From NCBI GenBank assembly GCA_030248195.1, contig JASAND010006694.1, forward strand, positions 1 to 64,000: a stretch of DNA of 64,000 nt. Reading direction: 5' to 3'. The DNA is from Trissonchulus latispiculum (Eukaryota; Nematoda; Enoplea; Enoplida; Ironidae). Every line of letters starts with the position of its first letter. The stretch's first letter is position 1. Below the pieces are notes generated by a model that saw nothing but the letters and a program-made list of their open reading frames with translations, made no database searches and had not been told where the DNA came from. This document shows positions 1 through 11,890 of this stretch, in pieces. The position numbers were made by a program, and so were the translations under genes.

Positions 1-174
1 CTGCGCAGGAATCTGCGCAGCCTTGTTTTATACGGTCATTCGACCATTTTCACTCATATTATAGGGGTCGCTACCGCGACCCCTATGATAAAAGCGGAGC
101 AAAACAACTTGGATGGCGCAGGTCTGATTTTCAAAAAGATCCGCATGCCCCGTCACAAAGTTCTGGCTGCGCCA

Positions 175-239
<65 letters not shown>

Positions 240-904
240 GTTTTTAAAGTGCATGTGCTCGTCGTTGTTGTTGTTGTCGTTCTTTTCCGATCAGCTAGGA
301 GAAGCTATACGAGGGCACTTCGGAATCTGCTGGCCCAGCACACGTCTTAGCAATGGCAATGACATTGGAGAGTCCGGAAGGGAAATGATGTGGGGGATTG
401 GACCCAACCGCTCGGCAGCATAATTTAAGGACTCCGGATGCTTCCGTGTTAACTCAACACAGTCTTGGTCTCGTGAGTTTGGAACCCATTTGCGCCGTTG
501 ACCAGACGGATGCCAGGGGATACCTGTGGGAACTTCATTTGATGGGGTCCGTGTCCATCGAAATTCCCACGGAGGTGGTTCCAAGTCCCACCATGTGTTC
601 GTTCAACATCATCACCTTAAATCGAAAGGTATCAAACTTTCAAACTTACTTGCACTTAATCCGTACTTTCTTCCCCAGACGATCGTTACATGTTATTTCT
701 ATCATTATCTGCGATGGGAAACTATGAGCTAGCTAAACGTGCACAAGCTCCTGAAACAAGAAAAACGGAAAAATTATAATCTGAAAGTTGAATACGTATA
801 TACACATTACAAGAAGAATAACGCTCAGATAGTCAGATACCCGACGGAGCATGAAAAACAACCATAGGTGTAGCAGGCTACAGTTTGTCCTCCCCACCTG
901 TGAG
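1..904. other. unassigned intergenic stretch
   Basis: No gene is recognised here. The interval holds a TA dinucleotide microsatellite (178-237) and otherwise mixed non-coding sequence. The short open frames show no conserved domain and the first of them simply reads through the TA run. Confidence 0.5.
178..237. repeat. (TA)n microsatellite
   Basis: About thirty uninterrupted TA units are visible. They create an artificial Tyr-Ile repeat in one frame, which is not a gene. Confidence 0.95.
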
Positions 905-1270
905 CATAGGTGTAACGGAAATTTGGGGTTGGGCTGGGCCCCCCTCCCCCGAAATTTGGGGGGCCCTTTTTAGACCCCCCAAAAATTTTTCAATTTTTAT
1001 GCAAAAAATCGCATTTTCAGCCATTGCTTGCTAATGTCGAAAAACATGAAATCATTAAATAATTTTAACATTTGACAGTGTATTTAAACTCGAAAACTTG
1101 ATTGCCAACATGTTTCTGAGTCCAGAATGAGGTCAATATTGAGTTTAGAAGTCCGTAAAACCGTTATATATAAACGTGTATTTCTCGCGATCTGGGGGGG
1201 GGCCAAAAATTTGGGGGAATTTGAAAAAAATGGCTGGGGAATTACCCCCCCCCCAAATTACACCTATATG
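905..1270. mobile_element. MITE with terminal inverted repeats and 8-bp target duplication
   Basis: The left end starts CATAGGTGTAACGG and the right end, read in reverse complement, starts CATATAGGTGTAA, both running into G-rich sequence. The 8-bp direct repeat CCTGTGAG lies immediately outside both ends (897-904 and 1271-1278). The 366-bp unit has no coding capacity. An 8-bp duplication with short inverted ends is typical of hAT-type non-autonomous elements. The same CATAGGTGTA end motif recurs around 3002, 3535, 3568, 4041 and in the second copy of the 1.7-kb repeat. Confidence 0.75.
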
Positions 1271-2942
1271 CCTGTGAGAACCCCTACGGAGAGGCCAGAC
1301 CCCGCCCCCATACCCGAACTCGACTACTCCCCCCAATCCGAGCTCAGACCACCATAAAATAGGGTTCAAATATATATAATAAAAGCGATTATAAACTATA
1401 TATATACTATTTGGGCTAATTTTGGCACATTTTAGCATAAATTTGCCAATTTTCAGCCCTATTTTCGGACACCAACAGTGTTTTTTTGCTCAAAAACGCG
1501 TGTAATTACACACATTTTTCTGGAAAATAGCAAAAAATTTTTGGCGACTGTGTAACGTTACACGGAAATTCTGGACAAGTTTTGCCAAATAGTGGGAACT
1601 TTTTCCAATGCGCATTAATTTGTTTCCACATATTTACCGTTTCTGGGGGGCTTCGCCTCGCCCCCCCAGACCCCCTCCTACACAATTTCTTATATTTTAT
1701 TTTGTGTGTTGTATGCGGAAAGAACTCACTTTTCCGAATATATATATCTACTTAACAATCGGTCTGTCTGTACTACATTTGTTCATTCATTCATTTCCCT
1801 TCAGATAAATTTGCGTTTTTATTTTTAATAAATTTTTATTCGTTCTATCAAGCCAAAATCATCCCAACTAAACCTTGTCGCTGCTTTTCTTTTCTCTAGC
1901 TACAAGTAGTACGTTCCTATGAATGCAGCTCGTTGCGCTATAATTGCTTAATTTTTTAACTTTGTCTTGGTGATTTGGTGAAGCTTCACCAAGTTTTGCT
2001 GTAAATTTGAGTTGTCAATTTTCACTCACAAAGCTGCTTCGAAAACACCGCGAAATAGTTCCCATTACCAATATACTTACATACGTACATACATACATGG
2101 TAAACAAAACGGGAGAAAATTAGAAATTTTTAGTTATATAGTTACACTTTTTTCTGAAAAATAGCAAAAATTTTTGGCGAGGTGTGTAACATTACACATA
2201 AGCCGTCGGCGAAAAAAACACTGGACACCAATACAAGTGGGACTGAACATCGATACATACATAAATACATGTACACTCTTAGCTAAAAACGCTTAATACA
2301 GTTGAGGGGGTCCTCCCCCCCCAACCCAAGCAGGTGGCACACCTATTAAAACAACAAGGGTGACATTTGAATTGGGAGGTCCATCGTGAAAAAAAATAGA
2401 TTTTTTGAATTACCCTTCCCCCCGCCTTCGGTTCTCCCCCCCCCCCCCCCGAACCTCCCCAGCGATTTTTGCACGCAAAAAGTTAGCTAAATTTGGCTAA
2501 ATAGTCATTTTTTTGAAAAATTGCTCAAATTTTGGCTTAAGATCGCTTTAATACGGCGTAAAAACGCCTAAAACGTTAAAAACAAGCCTTATTTTGAAAG
2601 AAAAAAGGGTTACAATTCAGAAAATTGTGTATTTTTTGACCATTTTTTGAAATTTCTGCGATCCAAATTCTGGGGGGGGAGCTTTCGGGGGTGGGTACCC
2701 CCTATCACATGTCGGAAGTCGACCACCAAATTTCCAAAAATTTACCCCCCCCCGAGACCCAAAGTTCCACGGAAGCTATGCTTAGAAACATGTTGGCAAT
2801 CAAGTTGGCGAGCTGAAAAACCCTGTCTGTTCAAATTACTTCATAGTTGGATGTTTTTGTATTAGAAACGCCTGACAATGCTATTTTTAGCATAAAAATA
2901 GAAAAATTTTATTGGGGAGGTTTGGGGAAGGTGGGGGGTGGG
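1271..2942. other. unassigned repeat-rich stretch
   Basis: No gene is recognised. The sequence alternates AT-rich and long G or C runs. Two related patches near 1500-1580 and 2140-2200 share a string containing AAATTTTTGGCGA next to GTGTAAC, which suggests decayed copies of the same repeat family. Confidence 0.4.
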
Positions 2943-4665
2943 ATGGGGGCTGGGGGAGGTCTAAAATGGGGCCAGCTCCCGAAAATTTAGGGGGAGACCC
3001 ATAGGTGTACGGGGGTGGGGGGTTGGGGGGATAGCCCCCAACTCTTTTGTCAACCCTCCCTCCCCCAAAACTACTTTTTTGGGGAGGACGTCCTCGCCCC
3101 CCCCCTCAATGGGGGGGGGGCGGGGGTAGTCGCGCCGAAGCCGCGAAAAATGGCCAAAATTTGGGTATTTTTTGGGTAAATTTTGCAAAATTATTCAAAA
3201 ATGTCCAAATTTCTGTCTTAAAGTGTTTAATATTGCGAGAAACATACATTTTAAATTGTGCTATGGACTTTCTGACTCAATAGTGACCTTATTTTAGACT
3301 TGGAAACATGTTAGCAATCAAATTTTCGAGTTTAGAACTACTGTCTAATGATAAAATTACTTCATGATTGAATGTTGTTTGGCATTAGAAACGACTGAAA
3401 ATGCGATTTTTGGCATAAAGATAGAAAAAATTTTTGGGGGAGGGTTGGGGGGTCCTGGGGGGGGGTCGCCAGAGAGCCCCCCAGAAAATGTTGGAGTGGG
3501 AGCCTCCCCCACCCCAAATCTCCGTTACACCTATGGGGAGGTCCCTCCCAGTTTCCCGTTACACCTATGCTGAAAATGCTATTTTCGGCACAGAAATACA
3601 AAGGGGGAAGGTTGGAGGAGTTTAGGCAAGGTTTTTTAGGCTATAGCTAAGGCCATGGCCTAAATTTATGAGTCGATGGCCTAAAGAATTTCGGCCGTTG
3701 AGGCCATGTGGCCTAAATTTTTCGACGAAAACCCAATTAAATTTTATTGATTTTTAAATAAAAACGATAATTTTCTACAAAATTTTTCGCGCTTTCGGCG
3801 CGATTTTATATATACATTTTTACGTGTATTTTTGGGCTGCACCAGCCACCAGCCTGTTACATTGTCTATTTATATACACTTATAAATGTGCACTGATAAA
3901 TTCACTTCACATTCAGGTTATAATTTCATTTACTGTTATAAAAATTTCATCGAAGAAGAAATGCTATTTTTTAGTAGTTAGATTTATTTCTATTAGTTTA
4001 ATTTTCATCTTTCTGTGGTTCTTTATACATACTTGTACGCATAGGTGTGGCTGGGCAAAAAATCTGGGGGGGGGGGGTTCCGACGGAGGGTGGGGGGACC
4101 GGACCCCCCCCTAAATTTTCGATTTTATGCCATTTTTGACCACTTTTTTGGCCAAAAATCTGGGGGGGGGGGAAGCAAAAATCCAAAAATCTGGGGGGGG
4201 GTCGCCAAAATTTGTCATTTTGGTGGGGGGGGGGGGTCTAATATTCTCTGACAACACAATTTTTCTTGTTAGAAATGTATTGTAAACGCACTTTTAGATA
4301 ACTTTCGTTTATAATGTTTCTATGCGTTACAACTCCTTTATTATTTTTGAATTCGAAGTTTACTTTTTGTTTCACTAATTTTGTTAATTTTCTTGGTTTT
4401 ATTGATTATTTATTACTTATGTAGTTTTTCTGCCGTGCTAAGGACTTACAAAGTCTTCTTCTTGTTTTCTGATGCTTCCTGCGCATCTCTTCCTCGTCCA
4501 CAGGTGTATCGCTCAACTTGTCAGCTCTGACGTCATTTCAGCGAACGTGCTTATTATTTACTTGTGGCTTGTGACTTGTGGCCACAAGTTTCCAGCAGTT
4601 TAATGAAACCCAATTTTGGACAACTAGTGGCCACAAGTCACAAGTTCACAAGTTGTGGCTTGTGA
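2943..4665. repeat. 1.7-kb interspersed repeat, left copy
   Basis: This block matches 13795-15480 in direct orientation over almost its whole length with only scattered substitutions and G-run length changes. It has no convincing ORF. It contains CATAGGTGTA/TACACCTATG end motifs and several G-rich tracts, so it may be a composite of MITE copies. About 35 bp just upstream (2911-2944) recurs at 4706-4740, so this copy is bracketed by short direct repeats. Confidence 0.8.
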
Positions 4666-4701
4666 CTTGTGGCCACTAGTTGTCCAAAATTGGGTTTCAT
4701 T
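4602..4701. repeat. near-perfect palindrome at the end of the left 1.7-kb repeat
   Basis: Arms of about 44 bp beginning AATGAAACCCAATTTTGG are separated by a few bases and would form a strong hairpin. The second copy of the 1.7-kb repeat has only the first arm, so the palindrome is specific to the left copy. Confidence 0.85.
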
Positions 4702-4744
4702 CATTATTGGGGAGGTTTGGGGAAGGTGGGGGGTGGGATGGAAT

Positions 4745-5241
4745 GGAATGGAATAGAATGGAATGGAATGAACAACCGCCCCACAGTGCACTCTGGTTTT
4801 TCCATATATACATAGATACGTATATATGCAGCTTAAGAAGATCTAGAGTATACCGCACTGTGGACCCTCCTCTAGGACTGCATTAGTTCGGCCATAAGCC
4901 CTACTACTCACATCAGCAATAAAAATACAATACCACATCCACAATCATACATTCAGCAGCCTAGCTCAGATGCCCCTCGAACTAATGCAGTCCACAACTC
5001 TTTGCATATCGTCTTTTAAGTCAATTTTCTCATAAAAGACAACAAAGAGCTGACCCCTGGCGTAGGTATGCTGCATCTCGCCTACGTAGCCTACCCATTC
5101 TAACTCGTGGGAACTAGACCACAGGAGCCACGAACTTCAGACCATAGATAAGTGATTATATCAGGCTACTGACAATCTACTGTCAATCAATTCAAGCGGA
5201 GAGAAGCGTATAAATGTATATATATTTCTAACATATACACG
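4745..5241. other. unassigned flank before Gypsy-A
   Basis: The interval starts with a short (GGAAT)n-like run near 4736-4770 and is otherwise unremarkable. No gene is seen. Confidence 0.4.
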
Positions 5242-5246
5242 TATAC

Positions 5247-5481
5247 TGTAAAGGATTGTTGAAACTAGAAAAAGAGAAAGAGTTTCGATCACCTACGTTA
5301 ACTAGCAATGGGCTGGAAAAGTATTCTAGTGCAGATCAAAAAGTACGAAGTTACTAAATCACCTGAGTTTGAGCCAGTTGTGTAGCTTTCCGGCTGATTA
5401 AAGACTCTGCCTGGTTTAACATACATTAAAAGACGTTTGGAGCGTTTGCCTGCAAGCTGTTTCAACCTAGTATCCACTACA
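5247..5481 (+). repeat. Gypsy-A 5' LTR
   Basis: Starts TGTAAAGGATTG and ends CCACTACA. It matches the 3' LTR over all 235 bp except one T/A difference and is preceded by the duplicated target TATAC. It should hold the promoter and polyadenylation signals of the element. Confidence 0.95.
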
Positions 5482-5485
5482 TTTT

Positions 5486-5503
5486 TGGCGACCGTGACAG
5501 GAC
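5486..5503 (+). promoter_or_regulatory. Gypsy-A primer-binding site
   Basis: TGGCGACCGTGACAGG begins five bases after the LTR. The leading TGG is the expected complement of a tRNA 3' CCA end, where minus-strand DNA synthesis would start. The tRNA was not identified. Confidence 0.6.
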
Positions 5504-5680
5504 GTGCGACCCTGCCATCGAACCTGTGGTCTTCACCGTCTGTTCCTGCATTTCCCCTACTGCGATCTGTCCACCGCTTTGGTGAAGAAGGGAGAGTCCG
5601 AAGACCAGAAGTCATCACTGTACAGTGCAGCTAACCCAGAAGCCATCACTGTATATTGAAGCTATTCGAATACAAGACGG

Positions 5681-5704
5681 ATGCTACGTTTTGAAACCGT
5701 AAGT
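5681..5704 (+). other. first ATG of leader plus splice donor (predicted)
   Basis: The first ATG after the 5' LTR is at 5681. After exactly six codons it meets GTAAGT at 5699, a strong splice donor. Without splicing the frame stops within three more codons, making a short upstream ORF. Joined to the acceptor at 10790 the frame would enter the NADAR ORF in phase. This is prediction from sequence, not observed transcription. Confidence 0.6.
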
Positions 5705-5741
5705 GGGTAGCTCGGTCTGTGCACTTGAATTTTTGTAAAAA

Positions 5742-6813
5742 ATGCCAAGACTTTAAGACGCCGTAGAGTCCTAGAAAGTGATGAGGAAGAAGGGGGTCAG
5801 GTTCTGCCTCGTGCTCAGCCGTTCGAAGCTCACAATATAGCGTTGTTATGTTTGGCGGCTAACAATTTACCGAAACTTAATGGCAGTGAAACTCAGGATG
5901 TTTACGACTATTTTTGCAACTTTGAGAGAATTGTAGCTTCGAATGGCTGGGCTAACGACGATGAAGCTAAAAAGGGTATGCTTTTAAAAGTTTTGGAGGG
6001 GCGAGCTGCAAATATATATGAATCTCTATCGGCTACACAAAAAGCTTTGCCGTTCAGTGACTTAAAAACTTATTGGTTTCGAAGTTAGTCTCAGTAGGAG
6101 ATAGAGGCATTTACTGGAATAAACTTCGTGAACGAAAACAGGGAGACACCGAAAATGTTGACACTTTTAAGGACGTTTTGATGTCGTATGCTCGTCGTGC
6201 AGAACCTGGGGCTTCAATTGAAACGTTGAAAAACACAGTCAAAAATCATTTTGTTTACCAGACAAGACCTAGTATTGCCAAGTGCTTACTACGGAGGGAC
6301 TTTCAGTCTCTGGATGAAGCGGTAGAAGCTGCAAAGCGGCAAGAGTATGTTGAACGAACTTTTCCAAGCACCGATTCAAACTTGCGTGTTCAAGTTGACA
6401 CATTGATTTTACAAAATCAGCGTATTGCAGATGCTGTCAGTGCACTCACTACGAATGGGGCTGTTGCTGCTGTTACGTCCACCGCAAACCCGGACACCGC
6501 ACCAAATAATAACCATGACGTACAATCTCTGGCACGACAGGTGGCCTCCCTTGAGAAAAAAGTTGACAGCTTGCTAACTGGAAGAGGCTTGCCTGTGCGT
6601 GCGGGGCAAGCTAGAGCTAGAGGGGTATGCCATAATTGCAACCGTCACGGTCATTTTATAAGAAATTGCCCGATGTTACATGCGGGACCTTCGAACAATT
6701 CAGGGTCGTTTCATCTACGTTCGAATAACCGGGGTAGGGGGCAAGGCACTTGGGGCAGGAGCCAGCCTGTGACGGCAGTTACTGCGGGTACTGAAAGTCA
6801 GGGAAACTGGTGA
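5742..6813 (+). CDS. gag: Gypsy-A Gag (capsid and nucleocapsid), frameshifted
   Basis: This encodes the structural protein that packages element RNA. The capsid region runs from about 5843 to 6370 in two frames, with a single-base shift near 6078. A CCHC zinc knuckle with spacing C-X2-C-X4-H-X4-C is at 6628-6669, followed by an Arg/Gly-rich tail typical of nucleocapsids. The probable start is ATG 5742, which also needs a one-base change near 5752 to enter the gag frame; no in-frame ATG exists further down the first segment. The stop at 6811-6813 overlaps the protease frame by a -1 shift, a usual gag-pol arrangement. Confidence 0.8.
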
Positions 6814-7780
6814 GAGGCTCCATATGGGGAGGTGGAGCCAGAGTCTGCCCATCCATAAACGAGAGCGAGAATATTAACAGTGAATGTAAAAATACATATT
6901 ATTACTCGCGTAATTTCTTGTGTGATTCTCCCCAACACTTTAATAATACGAAATCAAGTATGTTATGTAGCCATCATAATAAAAACTCGATTAACCCAAA
7001 TTCCATTGAAGTGAAAACTGACGAAAATTGCGGTAAGTGCTCTGTTTGCTCTACAGTTTGTGACAGTTTACCTCAAACTAGTTTGATAGGAAAGTTAATT
7101 TTTGAACACATTAAGGTGAAGAATGTTCCCTGCAAAGCCCTTATTGATACGGGTGCGGCAGTTAGCCTTTTAAGAAGGGATCAATACATGCAAATTAAAA
7201 ATGCACCTGAACTTCGCCAGCCGTGTTGTCTGCCCATTAGCGTTTAAGGAAATTCCCTCTCGGTCGTGGGTTGTGCAAATTTTACAACAACTATTCGGGA
7301 GATTGTGTACGAAATTCCGTTTATTGTGGTTGAAAATTGTTGTCACCCCTGTATTCTTGGTACGAATTTTCTTCAGCGAGGCAACATCGATATACATTTG
7401 GCGCAAGAAATAGCTAGAACCACTTCAAAAACAATCTCAATGCATAGCGGCAAGGACGAAGCAGCAGCAACAGCATCAAACAAATGCGAATTTTTAGTAG
7501 GTTGTGTAACTTCGAAAGATCACACAACAATACCCCCCAGGAGCACTGTCATCCTACGAGGAGCTATTAACACTGACTTGAACCACAAAGATCTGATTTT
7601 CGAACCTAAACTACTCTCCACAGAGACCTTGCCACGGAACCAGAGCTTATAAATTCATTACATTCAAAAATACCGGTCCAAGTAATCAACAGTTCTAACA
7701 GGCCTATTCGGTTAAAGCGTGGAATAACCTTAGGAACAGTTGAATCTCTGAACCTAACTCTATCTACCAAATTGAACAGG
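6810..7780 (+). CDS. Gypsy-A aspartic protease and linker, broken
   Basis: This encodes the retroelement protease that would process Gag-Pol. The catalytic motif DTGA is at about 7145-7156, preceded by the usual hydrophobic strand, and the flap/ILG motif (CILGTNF) is near 7350. An in-frame TAA at 7245-7247 interrupts it and frame changes occur near 7640 and 7770 before RT. A cysteine-rich N-terminal stretch (7030-7070) precedes the protease. Confidence 0.75.
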
Positions 7781-9612
7781 TCTTCAACCAGCCGTCAACG
7801 GATGCTAGTTTAGGTTCAGTGACAGCGGAACATCAAGTTAGCTCAGCTCTGACGAACCCTGCTACGTTGCCGCGGGGAGTTACACTAGATAATGTCAATC
7901 TGCAGCCGAACGAGCTGGCCAAGCTGAAAAAATTTCTAGCATTAAACGCTCAAGCTTTTGCCCAGTCTGACACAGATTTTGGCACCGCAACTGTTGTGAA
8001 GCATGAAATTGATGTACAGGGGAACCATCCAATCAAGCAGTCGTATTATAGACATGGTCAAGCTCAGCAAGAGGTAATAAAAAAGCATGTAGACGATTTG
8101 TTGGATAGAAAGATCATTAGGCGGTCATCAGGGCCTTGGGCGTCACCGGTGGTGATTGTGAAGAAAAAGGATGGCACCGATCGCTTTTGTGTGGACTTCA
8201 GAAAACTTAATAATATAACGAAAAAGGACACTTATCCCATACCGAAAATAGATGAGTGCCTCGACACCATGGGAGCGGCGAAATACTTCACAACCCTGGA
8301 TCTGATCAGTGGTTACTGGCAAGTTGCCATGTCAGAGGGCGACAAGGAAAAAGCTGCATTTGTGACTAGGAACGGGTTGTATCAGTTCGAGGTTATGCCA
8401 TTCGGTCTAACCAACGCCCCAGCCACGTTCCAGAGGTTGATGACGACAGTTCTAGGCGATCTGCTGTGGTCATGCTGCTTAGTTTATATCGACGACATTA
8501 TAATATTTTCAAAATCATTTGAGGACCATCTCCAACATTTAAACCTTGTATTTGAGAGGCTGCGATCAGCTAATTTGAAGGTAAAGGGGAAAAAATGCAA
8601 TTTCTGTAGAGTGGAAGTCCCCTTTCTGGGACACATCGTATGTCCAGATCCTGCCAAGTTGGACGCGATTGCAAACTTCCCTAGGCCATCCGATGTTACG
8701 AACGTTAAAAGCTTCCTTGGTTTAGCCTCCTACTATCGTAAGTTTATTCCGAATCTAGCTAGTACAGCGGAGCCCCTAAATAGGTCGCTCCGGAAGGACC
8801 AACCGTTTAACTGGGACCAAGAATGTGAGAATGCATTTGACATCCTCAAACAGAGACTTCAGTCTAGTCCCGACTTGACTTTACCTAACTTCAACCTGCC
8901 TTTTATGATACAAACTGATGCTAGCGGTAAAGGACTAGGTGGCGTCCTATCGCAGTTAGTTGACGGCAACGAAAAAGTAGTGAGCTATATTAGCCGATCT
9001 TTATCTGCCGCAGAATCTAGGTACTCAACGATAGAGCGTGAGGCTTTGGCCATCGTTTGGGCTCTAAGGAAATTTCGACCTTATATTTATGGAAAGGAAT
9101 TCGTGGTTTTCACCGATCACCGGCCACTCGTTAAGTTTCAATCCCTTGACACCCCCTCATTCCGCTTGCACCGATATATAGATGAATTGAGGCAGTACGA
9201 TGGTTTTCTGGCGATACGATATCGGCCGGGCATGCTCAACGGCAACGCCGACGGTTTGTCTCGCTGCCCGCTACCTTGGGAAACAAAATCTTCTGTAGTT
9301 TGTGCCATTTCTGCCGAGTTAGTGAGTAACTTTGACGAGGGCCGCTTCAAGGATGAACAGGGCAAAGACAGTTTTACTAAAACTGTTATTGCGGTCTTGG
9401 AGAGTAGGCTACATCCAAGTGCCCTTCCTAAAGGATTTAGACAAAAAGATTTCGTTATAAAAGACGGGATCCTATACCGGATCTCGCAGCGCAGTAAGAG
9501 ACTCAGGCTGGTTGTTCCAAGAAATCTTCAGTTAGAGGTTCTCAAACAGTATCATGATTCTCAGTTTGCTGGTCATCTTGGCATCCACAAAACTATCGCA
9601 AGATTTATTGGC
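7780..9612 (+). CDS. pol: Gypsy-A reverse transcriptase and RNase H
   Basis: This is a long intact stretch of Pol. RT motifs run in order: VKKKDGTDRFCVDFRKLN, LDLISGYWQ, MPFGLTNAPATFQ and the catalytic YIDD at about 8487-8498. The connection carries FLGLASYYRKFI, and RNase H shows the TDAS and TDH acidic positions (about 8917 and 9115). Sequence type is Ty3/gypsy. It is followed by the HHCC region of integrase, where a one-base loss near 9612 shifts the frame. Confidence 0.95.
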
Positions 9613-10567
9613 GGCGAATGCATTCCGACGTTAAAAACTTTTGCAAATCGTACGCCACGTGCCAGGCATGGAAAGAACCTGCTGGTAGAGGAAAGGCGCC
9701 GATGATCCCAGTGCCTGTTAAAGGCGGTCCTTTCGATTGTATAGGTGTGGACATAGTTGGAACTTTGCCGCAAACCCGTCGTAAAAATAGATTCATCCTG
9801 GTTTTTGTAGACTATTTTTCGAAATGGCCAGAAGTCTTTGCGATGCAATCTACAGAAACCGAAGCAATAGCCGGTATCTTGGTGCGGGAAATAGTTTGTC
9901 GCCATGGGTGTCCTCGTAAGATTATCTCAGACCAAGGAACCAATTTAACATCTAAGTTGATGTATGAGGTAGCGCGTTTGTTAGATTGCAGGAAGGTGCA
10001 AACGACCGCCTACCATCCTCAGGCTGACGGACTGGTGGAACGTTTCAATCGAACCCTTAAAACAATGTTGTTTTCATACGCCAACGAGAGACGCACAGAC
10101 TGGGACAGTTACCTCCCATTTGTAGCCTTTGCGTTTCGTACCTCCGTGCAGGCAACAACGGGTTTTTCGCCTTTTCAGCTTGTATACGGTAGGGACGCAC
10201 GCGAACCTCATGGTCCTCCTCACCAACAACCCAGGGAGCTAAGCCACTCCAATTATTTCACTCAAATGCGTAAAGGTTTGAAGAAATATTTCAGACTACC
10301 TCTCACCGAATACTACAGGCTCAAGAGCGACAAAAAGCATACTATGATCTACACTCAACCCCAACGCGTTTTAAGGTTGGCCAGAAAGTGTTACTGAAGG
10401 TTAAGCCGAAAAATTCGAAGTATCCTCCTTGGGAAGCGGGATATACCGTTGTCCGGCAAACATCGCCTGTGAATTACGAGATCAAGAAAGAACATTATCC
10501 ATACAATACAATGGTAGTACATTCCGACAGGTTAAAACAGTTTATTTGCAGATCCACAACTCCGTAG
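9540..10567 (+). CDS. Gypsy-A integrase, frameshifted
   Basis: This inserts element cDNA into host DNA. The zinc-binding His pair lies just before 9612 and the Cys pair just after it. The core DDE residues fall in GVDIVG (near 9750), SDQGTN (near 9930) and LVERFNR (near 10035). A further frame change near 10370 leads into the C-terminal GPY-like barrel, which ends at the TAG at 10565-10567. No chromodomain is seen. The NADAR-SGNH gene starts about 220 bp downstream. Confidence 0.9.
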
Positions 10568-10790
10568 GCTATTTTGAAGCGAAAACTTTCTTCTATCGTT
10601 TTGTTTGCCTGTCTTTTGCTTTTGTTTTGTTTGTTCACTTCAATTTCTTTAATTTTCCAGACCTTTTTTTGCCTTTGGAATGGTTCACTCAGACCGAGGG
10701 GTGTGAAGCTCGTAGTCTATTTAAGAAAGCATTCTTCAACTAGGTGTACTGACCCGTTGCAATGTTGACTGAATGTTTTCTTGTTTTTAG
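10568..10790 (+). other. pol-NADAR spacer with predicted splice acceptor
   Basis: The spacer is pyrimidine-rich and ends TTGTTTTTAG at 10790, a good 3' splice site. The TAG also closes the upstream side of the NADAR reading frame, so that frame has no ATG of its own before its conserved N-terminus. A weaker acceptor (ATTTTCCAG) lies near 10660. A hydrophobic short frame within the spacer is best read as intron pyrimidine tract. Confidence 0.55.
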
Positions 10791-11890
10791 GCAAAGCGAA
10801 TACCGGTGGTAGCCTTCTTTGGTAAGGACTGTCCTTTCTCTAATATGCACCCAAGTAGGATAGAGGTTGCTGGAGAACAGTTACCCACCGTCGAACATGC
10901 GTACGTCTTTTCGAAGTGTCTAATAGCAGAGGATGATCACAAGCGGCTCAAGTGGTTGCCACTACAGATCCTATCCAATGTAAGAGGGAAGGCAAAGATA
11001 GGAACATTAAATGGAACGTAAAAAAGGAGATATGGTTGTCCGTTCGTGAAGTCGTTATGATGAAGTTGCAGCTGTTGAAATACACGCTGAATCACCACTT
11101 GCAGCTAGAATTGTTGGCAACCGGGGAGTCCTGGCTGATAGAAGCATCACCTACCGATTATGAATGGGGTAGTGGCTTGTCCAAGGAAAATCTCAGGAAG
11201 CACCTTCACACGTATGACAGCATTCCGGATAAAAATCTGATGGGACGGCTGTTGATGGAGGTTCGGGCATATCTTCGCGGAGTGCATCGGTTCCCTGAGG
11301 TATTGGTGGTGTCGGACTCACAGGGACGTCATCTCAGTATCGACGAAAACCACAAGTTGGTCTTCCTTCCCAGTGCAAAGATCCAAACTCTTGGCAAAGT
11401 TTTGCGCCTGGGATTGCATGACGGCTTCAGTGTTGGTGTTCTTTTTGGAGGAACTAACAATCTTCAGCTAGCAAGAAAGCGGTTGCCAGATGGGGCTTCC
11501 AAGCCTGCAAAATTTGTTGACATCTTCCAGCAGTTCCAGAAAACCGTTCAAAGATGCCTCCGAGATCTACCTGGGAAAAGGTTGGTGCTGGGAGAAATTC
11601 CACCCAGGCCCCACGAAAGGAATGCAGCTGCTGATCCCGCTATCGAAAGAGTGTTGCGCCGAGTCAATAACAGCTTGGCTCACTTGGTAAAGGAGGTGGG
11701 CCGGCAATATCCTGATAGGCTCAGTCTCATTCGCTGGCATGATGCCCTGAACAGATTGGAATACTTTAGGTCAGAAAAAGGAATCTTGAGCCTTCACTTA
11801 AATGAGCACGGGTTGGCAGTTATCCGGGAATATATTCTCGAGCACACGAAAAAAGTGCTTGATGAATCAGTTTTTGGACATAGTGCTTAA
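10791..11890 (+). CDS. NADAR domain fused to SGNH-type hydrolase, Gypsy-A 3' gene
   Basis: The N-terminal part (10791 to about 11280) matches NADAR, the YbiA-like N-glycosidase fold: FFGKDCPFSN, a VEHAY motif, then LLATGESWLIEASP, WGSG and NLMGRLLMEVR. The C-terminal part (about 11295-11860) has SGNH/GDSL blocks: VVSDSQGRH with the candidate nucleophile Ser, FGGTNN as block III, and LHLNEHG as block V. One frameshift near 10985 separates the first 65 codons from the rest. NADAR enzymes act on ADP-ribose or riboflavin-pathway glycosidic bonds and SGNH proteins are esterases; the role in a retrotransposon is unknown. Position after integrase is where env sits in errantiviruses. Confidence 0.8.

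Noticed and set aside
85..423. Open frame with a long Tyr-Ile repeat
   Set aside because: It only reads through the (TA)n microsatellite; no domain and no gene context.
3000..4250. Gly/Pro-rich open frames in G and C runs
   Set aside because: They arise from homopolymer G/C tracts on both strands and change with run length between the two repeat copies.
10574..10768. Hydrophobic small ORF between integrase and NADAR
   Set aside because: The hydrophobicity comes from a T-rich intron-like tract; no ATG start and no family resemblance.
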